Of a stretch of DNA of 64,000 bases, positions 59,838-64,000 are shown in pieces; position 1 is the stretch's first letter; every line of letters starts with the position of its first letter. A program made the translations under genes and the position numbers. The DNA is from Streptomyces sp. NBC_01428 (GTDB lineage Bacteria; Actinomycetota; Actinomycetes; Streptomycetales; Streptomycetaceae). Where the stretch lies: the NCBI RefSeq assembly GCF_036231965.1, contig NZ_CP109499.1:6262001-6326000 (forward strand). Reading direction: 5' to 3'. The notes beneath the pieces were generated by a model that saw nothing but the letters and a program-made list of their open reading frames with translations, searched no databases and had not been told where the DNA came from.

Positions 59838-60413
59838 ATGGGTGTCACACTCGCCAAGGGGGGCAATGTCTCCCTCTCGAAGGCCGCGCCGAACCTCACA
59901 CAGGTGATGATCGGGCTCGGCTGGGACGCGCGCTCGACCACCGGAGCCGACTTCGACCTCGACGCCAGCGCCCTGCTGTGCAACGGCGGCCGGGTGCTCG
60001 GGGACGAATGGTTCATCTTCTACAACCAGCTCAAGAGCCCGGACGGCTCGGTCGAGCACACCGGTGACAACCTCACGGGTGAGGGCGAGGGCGACGACGA
60101 GTCGATCCTGATCGACCTCTCCAAGGTGCCGGCCAACGTCGACAAGATCGTCTTCCCGGTCTCCATCCATGACGCGGACAACCGCGGCCAGACCTTCGGC
60201 CAGGTCAGCAACGCCTTCATCCGTGTCGTCAACCAGGCCGACGGCCAGGAACTCGCCCGCTACGACCTGTCCGAGGACGCCTCCACGGAGACGGCGATGA
60301 TCTTCGGCGAGGTCTACCGCTACAACGCCGAGTGGAAGTTCCGCGCGGTCGGCCAGGGATACGCGTCGGGGCTGCGGGGCATCGCACTCGACTTCGGGGT
60401 GAATGTTTCCTAG
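59838..60413 (+). CDS. terD: TerD family protein, tandem paralogue
   Basis: 191 residues. FDLDASALL, GDNLTGEGEGDDE and YDLSEDASTETAMIFGEVYR match the preceding gene, indicating a tandem duplication with divergence. GGGGAGGA lies about 11 nt upstream of the ATG. It differs by a Cys (LLCNGG) after the first acidic motif. The next gene on this strand is the TerC-type membrane protein. Confidence 0.92.
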   Translation: MGVTLAKGGNVSLSKAAPNLTQVMIGLGWDARSTTGADFDLDASALLCNGGRVLGDEWFIFYNQLKSPDGSVEHTGDNLTGEGEGDDESILIDLSKVPANVDKIVFPVSIHDADNRGQTFGQVSNAFIRVVNQADGQELARYDLSEDASTETAMIFGEVYRYNAEWKFRAVGQGYASGLRGIALDFGVNVS

Positions 60414-60547
60414 GCCCACCTGTTTCGGTCGAAGGCGGCCCTCTACACTTCGTGGTCAACAGTAGGTAAAGACGAGTGCGGCGCGGGGGAAGCCCTCCTC
60501 CGAGCGACCGCTGGGGGTGCCCCCACCACACGATGATTGGGTAGCCA

Positions 60548-61696
60548 GTGCTTCTGAAAACCTTCGGCTGGTCGTTCGCGATTACCGCGCTCGGTCTGGT
60601 CGCAGCGGCCTTCTACGGGGGGTGGACCGCCTTCGGCATCGTGGCGATCCTGGCCGTCCTGGAGATCTCGCTGTCCTTCGACAACGCGGTGGTCAACGCC
60701 GGAATCCTGAAGAAGATGAGTGCCTTCTGGCAGAAGATCTTCCTCACCGTCGGTGTCCTGATCGCCGTCTTCGGTATGCGTCTGGTGTTCCCCGTCGTCA
60801 TCGTCGCCATCAGCGCCAAGATCGGCCCGATCGACGCGGTCGATCTCGCGCTGAACGACAAGGACCAGTACCAGCAGCTGGTGACCGACGCGCACCCGTC
60901 GATCGCCGCCTTCGGTGGCATGTTCCTGCTGATGATCTTCCTCGACTTCATCTTCGAGGACCGGGACATCCAGTGGCTGCGCTGGATCGAGCGTCCGCTC
61001 GCCAAGCTGGGCAAGGTCGACATGCTGTCGGTCTGCATCGCCCTGATCGTCCTGCTCATCACCTCCTTCACCTTCGCGGTCAACGCCCACCAGCACGGCG
61101 GCGGGCACGCCGACAAGGCGCAGACGGTGCTGATCTCCGGCATCGCCGGCCTGATCACGTACATGGTCGTCGGCGGGCTCTCCGGCTACTTCGAGGACCG
61201 TCTCGAAGAGGAGGAGGAGCGGGCCCACGAGGAAGAGGAGGAGGCCGAGCGGAGCGGCAAGAAGAAGCCGGCCGTCGTCCTCGCCGGGCAGGCGGCGTTC
61301 TTCATGTTCCTGTACCTGGAAGTGCTGGACGCGTCCTTCTCGTTCGACGGTGTCATCGGCGCCTTCGCCATCACCAACGACATCGTGCTGATGGCGCTCG
61401 GTCTCGGCATCGGCGCCATGTACGTCCGGTCGCTCACCGTCTACCTGGTCCGCCAGGGCACCCTCGACGACTACGTCTACCTGGAGCACGGCGCGCACTA
61501 CGCGATCGGCGCGCTCTCGGTGATCCTCCTCGTCACCATCCAGTACCAGATCAACGAGGTCATCACCGGCCTCGTCGGTGTCGTCCTGATCGCCTGGTCC
61601 TTCTGGTCCTCCGTGCGCCGGAACAAGGCGCTCGCCGAGGCCGAGGGAAAAGCCCCGACCTCGGACGAGAAGGCTGAGGTCTCGTCCGGGGTGTGA
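60548..61696 (+). CDS. TerC/DUF475 family integral membrane protein
   Basis: 382 residues from GTG. Seven or more helices; two related halves each carry an acidic membrane motif, VLEISLSFDNAVVNAGIL (residues about 37-54) and LEVLDASFSFDGVIGAFAI (about 257-275). A long charged loop (EDRLEEEEERAHEEEEEAERSGKKK) separates them. TerC relatives move metal ions such as Mn2+ or form complexes with TerD. Its place behind two terD genes supports a Ter function. The C-terminal tail is short and charged. Confidence 0.9.
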   Translation: MLLKTFGWSFAITALGLVAAAFYGGWTAFGIVAILAVLEISLSFDNAVVNAGILKKMSAFWQKIFLTVGVLIAVFGMRLVFPVVIVAISAKIGPIDAVDLALNDKDQYQQLVTDAHPSIAAFGGMFLLMIFLDFIFEDRDIQWLRWIERPLAKLGKVDMLSVCIALIVLLITSFTFAVNAHQHGGGHADKAQTVLISGIAGLITYMVVGGLSGYFEDRLEEEEERAHEEEEEAERSGKKKPAVVLAGQAAFFMFLYLEVLDASFSFDGVIGAFAITNDIVLMALGLGIGAMYVRSLTVYLVRQGTLDDYVYLEHGAHYAIGALSVILLVTIQYQINEVITGLVGVVLIAWSFWSSVRRNKALAEAEGKAPTSDEKAEVSSGV

Positions 61697-61724
61697 CACC
61701 CCTCCGCCGTCCGGGGTGTGACAC
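61683..61724 (+). repeat. Direct repeat at the end of the TerC gene
   Basis: The 17-mer CGTCCGGGGTGTGACAC occurs twice with 25-bp period; the first copy contains the stop codon. Confidence 0.7.
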
Positions 61725-61748
61725 GGCCCCGGTTGAGGAACGCTCTGA

Positions 61749-61790
61749 GCGGGGCGGCCGTAGAGGACAGGTCCTCGACGGCCGCCCCGC
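61749..61790 (+). terminator. Hairpin terminator after TerC gene
   Basis: A 20-bp stem with one mismatch (GCGGGGCGGCCGTAGAGGAC left arm) and a 2-nt loop, before the next TerD-superfamily gene. Confidence 0.8.
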
Positions 61791-61818
61791 CGCATACCGA
61801 GGAACGTGGGGGGCGGAA

Positions 61819-62556
61819 ATGGGCATCTGGCAGGACCTGTGGCGGGGGCGCTCGGCGGACTTCGACTCCGGCAGCGCGGCCACCAACTCCATCGAGCTGA
61901 CCAAGCGCAACCACACGGTGTCGCTCACCAAGCAGGGCGCGGCCACCGGCAACCTGCGCATCAACCTCTCCTGGCGGATGCGCACCTCCGACATCGGCGG
62001 GCCGCAGCGCGAGAGCCTGCTGCGCCACCCCTTCCGCACCTTCAAACCGGAAGTGGTCCAGGCGCACACCCAGAGCATGGTGAACGTCGACCTCGACCTC
62101 GGGGTCATGTACGAGCTGACGGACGGCACCAAGGGCGTCGTCCAGCCGCTCGGCGGCTTCCTCGGCGAACTCAACGGCCCGCCGTTCGTGAAGCTCAGCG
62201 GCGACGACCGTTTCGGTTCGGGCTCGGGCGAGACGGCCTTCGTCAACCTCGACCACCGCGACGACATCAAGCGGCTGCTGGTCTTCGTCTACATCTACGA
62301 CCAGACCCCGGCCTTCGACCGCACCCACGCCATCATCACGCTCTACCCGAGCAACGGCCCGCGCATCGAGATCGGCCTCGACGAACGCCACCCGCAGGCC
62401 CGCTCCTGCGCCGTCGTCATGATCGAGAACAACAAGGGCGAGCTGACCGTGCGCCGCGAGGTGAAGTTCGTGTACGGCTTCCAGGCCGAACTCGACCGCC
62501 TCTACGGCTGGGGCCTCCAGTGGGGCCGCGGCTACAAGTCCAAGGTCGAGCGCTAG
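61819..62556 (+). CDS. TerD-superfamily (TerA-like) protein
   Basis: 245 residues. An N-terminal segment (GIWQDLWRGRSADFDSG) is followed by a TerD-like fold: VSLTKQGAATGNLRINLSWRMR, VNVDLDLGVMYELTDGTKGVVQPLGG, and LVFVYIYDQTPAFDRTHAIITLYP. The canonical Ca2+ motif is altered (VDLDLG instead of FDLDAS). The C-terminus (RREVKFVYGFQAELDRLYGWGLQWGRGYKSKVE) is typical of the TerA-like branch. Preceded by a terminator, it is probably transcribed separately. Confidence 0.83.
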   Translation: MGIWQDLWRGRSADFDSGSAATNSIELTKRNHTVSLTKQGAATGNLRINLSWRMRTSDIGGPQRESLLRHPFRTFKPEVVQAHTQSMVNVDLDLGVMYELTDGTKGVVQPLGGFLGELNGPPFVKLSGDDRFGSGSGETAFVNLDHRDDIKRLLVFVYIYDQTPAFDRTHAIITLYPSNGPRIEIGLDERHPQARSCAVVMIENNKGELTVRREVKFVYGFQAELDRLYGWGLQWGRGYKSKVER

Positions 62557-62632
62557 GACACGCCCCGGGCCCTGATCCGAGCGGCGGGCCCCAGGGCGAA
62601 CCGGGCCCGGCGGGCGGTGCGGGGCTCCGGGC

Positions 62633-63541
62633 TCAGCGGCCGATGAACTGCGGTCCCTGCGGCGGCAGCCGGAAGTCCGGGTCCGGCCCCGCGCCGACGG
62701 CCTGCGGGAAGCCGTACGCGGGCGGCGCGGCCGGCGCGGTCTGGGGCTGCGGATAGCCGTAGGCGGACGGGGCGCTCTGCTGACCGGCCGGCTGCGGATA
62801 GCCGTACGCCGGTTCCGTCAGGGCCGCCGCGGCCGGCTGCGGATAGCCGTACGCGGGCTGGTGCGGCACCGGGGCCGGCTGCCGGGGGAGCGGCGGGACC
62901 TGCTCGGGCGGCAGCGGCACCGAGGTCTCCGGGGTGCCCGCGGGCGCCGCCCAGGTGCTCGCCTCCGGAGCGGAGGCGGCCGCGGCGGCCGCCGCCTCGG
63001 ACTCGTCCACCGAGATCCCGAAATCGGTCGCGAGACCGACCAGACCATTGGAGTAGCCCTCGCCCAGCGCCCGGAACTTCCAGCCCTCACCGCGCCGGTA
63101 CAGCTCGCCGCAGATCAGCGCGGTCTCCGCCCCGGTCTCCGGCCTGACGTCGAAGTACGCCAGCGGTTCACCGTCCGTGACACCGGCGTCGTACAGCAGA
63201 ATGCGCAGATCACGTACGCGATCGAAGGTGACGTCGTCCGCCGATGCGACCAGGAGAATCTGTCCGACTCCGGACTCGACACCCGCCAGATCTGTCTGGA
63301 TCGTGTCGGTGAGGCCCTCGGCGCCACGCTTCTTGCCGAGCCGCCACACCTTGCCCGACGGATGGCGGGGCTGGTTGTAGAAGACGAAGTCCTCGTCGGA
63401 TCGCACACGACCGTCGGGGCCGAGGAGCAGCGCCGACACATCGACATCGGGGACACCCTGCCCGGGCGTCCAGCACAGGACGGCGCGCACCGCTGTGGCG
63501 TCCAGCGGGACGTTCGACCCCTTCGGCATGGCGTGCGTCAT
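62633..63541 (-). CDS. TerD domain protein with AYGYPQP-repeat tail
   Basis: 302 residues. Residues 1-180 form a TerD domain (VDVSALLLGPDGRVRSDEDFVFYNQPRHPSG; YFDVRPETGAETALICGELYRRGEGWKFRALGEGYSNGL) with weakened Ca2+ motifs. From about 185 a Pro/Ala/Gln-rich tail includes four copies of AYG(Y/F)PQ. Start at 63541; a CAGGAT box 6 nt upstream and TTGTCG 18 nt before that suggest a leaderless transcript. Divergent from the C-C lyase gene. Confidence 0.87.
   Translation of the reverse strand: MTHAMPKGSNVPLDATAVRAVLCWTPGQGVPDVDVSALLLGPDGRVRSDEDFVFYNQPRHPSGKVWRLGKKRGAEGLTDTIQTDLAGVESGVGQILLVASADDVTFDRVRDLRILLYDAGVTDGEPLAYFDVRPETGAETALICGELYRRGEGWKFRALGEGYSNGLVGLATDFGISVDESEAAAAAAASAPEASTWAAPAGTPETSVPLPPEQVPPLPRQPAPVPHQPAYGYPQPAAAALTEPAYGYPQPAGQQSAPSAYGYPQPQTAPAAPPAYGFPQAVGAGPDPDFRLPPQGPQFIGR
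62690..62860 (-). repeat. AYGYPQP coding repeats
   Basis: Four in-frame copies encoding AYGYPQPA or AYGFPQAV, spaced 12-18 residues apart, in the tail of the TerD-domain gene. Confidence 0.8.
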
Positions 63542-63735
63542 ACGGCCATCCTGCCCTCTCGGTCCTGGTCACGACAATGCGGGGTCGACCCGGAACCGGC
63601 GAGTGTTGGACACGGCCGAGTTACCTGAACTTCACGCCCTGCGGGAACCCCTGACATTGATCCATACGTACTATTACCGGCCACATCACATCCGGCCCAG
63701 CAGCCGCAGCCCACTAGCCGCCACGGGGGAGTCTC

Positions 63736-64000
63736 ATGCGTCATTTCGGTCACATCACCCCGGAAGAGCGGCAGCGCCTCTTCCACCGCGAGCCCGGCGT
63801 CTTCACGGCCGACTCGCCGGCCCGCGTCCTCGCCGCCGCCCTCGGGGCCACCCTGTACAGCCCGGCCACCCGACCGCAGCTCGCCGACGACATCGTCAAG
63901 CAGACCACGCGGGGCGTTGTCTCGATGGTGCTGTGCCTGGAGGACTCGATCGACGACTCCGAGGTCGTGGGCGCCGAGGAGAACCTGGTCCGCCAGTTCA
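63736..64000 (+). CDS. TIM-barrel C-C bond lyase (HpcH/HpaI-citrate-lyase-like) of Ter locus, 3'-truncated
   Basis: The first 88 codons are visible; the gene continues past the window. GGGGGAG lies 4 nt before the ATG. RHFGHITPEERQRLFHREP and LYSPATRPQLADDIVKQ followed by SMVLCLEDSIDDSEV resemble the citrate-lyase-beta-like C-C lyase family that accompanies TerD genes in actinobacterial stress loci. The acidic EDSIDD segment matches the metal/CoA-binding region of these enzymes. Reaction unknown. Divergent from the repeat-tailed TerD gene. Confidence 0.8.
   Translation, partial: MRHFGHITPEERQRLFHREPGVFTADSPARVLAAALGATLYSPATRPQLADDIVKQTTRGVVSMVLCLEDSIDDSEVVGAEENLVRQF

Overview
The window is very GC-rich, with strong codon-position GC bias, frequent GTG starts, many 4-bp ATGA/GTGA gene overlaps, Tat-type signal peptides and a dense set of TetR, IclR, MarR, MerR and PucR regulators. 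Together with a fabD-fabH-acpP-fabF locus controlled by FasR, a homodimeric aceE, DUF3052 and an AhpE-type peroxiredoxin, this indicates a chromosomal segment of a Streptomyces species. I recognise the order as resembling the S. coelicolor core region around SCO2365-SCO2410; that is recall, not a search. No rRNA, tRNA, CRISPR array, prophage or insertion sequence was seen.

Layout. (1) 1-6,044, minus strand: a surface-glycan group made of a DUF3068 protein, a GT4 glycosyltransferase, a methyltransferase and an AftD-like GT-C arabinofuranosyltransferase cut by the window edge. (2) 6,313-8,114: a DUF2613 micro-protein followed by a PucR-type regulator. (3) 8,306-25,847: carbohydrate use. An IclR regulator and an SMP-30 lactonase face a secreted GH35 beta-galactosidase, a BLIP-like secreted protein, an orphan sugar-binding lipoprotein, an aminotransferase with a long disordered tail, and a minus-strand run of seven genes: enolase-superfamily sugar-acid dehydratase, MDR sugar dehydrogenase, TIM-barrel-like protein of unknown function, ChvE-type binding protein, ATPase, permease and a Tat-secreted mutarotase. 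The same palindrome (about TGTTCGAAA-TTTCGAACA) lies in front of the IclR gene and in front of two genes of the distant run, suggesting one regulon for an oxidative galactose-like pathway. (4) 26,101-38,089: mixed genes including a zinc-ribbon/repeat membrane protein, MarR with an MDR reductase and Ohr, a CysZ-like membrane protein, a pyroglutamyl-peptidase homologue with Ser in place of the catalytic Cys, a LysR remnant, TetR with a GH3 beta-glucosidase, a cytosolic mutarotase, an SGNH lipoprotein and DUF3145. (5) 38,105-43,154: fatty-acid initiation and elongation (fabD-fabH-acpP-fabF) plus fasR. (6) 43,249-54,663: thirteen accessory genes lying between fasR and aceE, including three small regulator/enzyme pairs with clear operators. 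(7) 54,685-58,451: aceE, DUF3052 and strong terminators. (8) 58,583-64,000: peroxiredoxin and a tellurium-resistance-like (Ter) stress locus with four TerD-superfamily genes, a TerC-type membrane protein and the start of a TIM-barrel C-C lyase.

A recurring feature is a TANNNT -10 box exactly 6-7 nt before the start codon of at least twelve genes, implying leaderless mRNAs; this also decides several start codons. The most noteworthy items are the BLIP homologue, the split IclR regulon, the Cys-to-Ser pyroglutamyl peptidase, the TerD protein with AYGYPQP repeats, and the leaderless promoter series.
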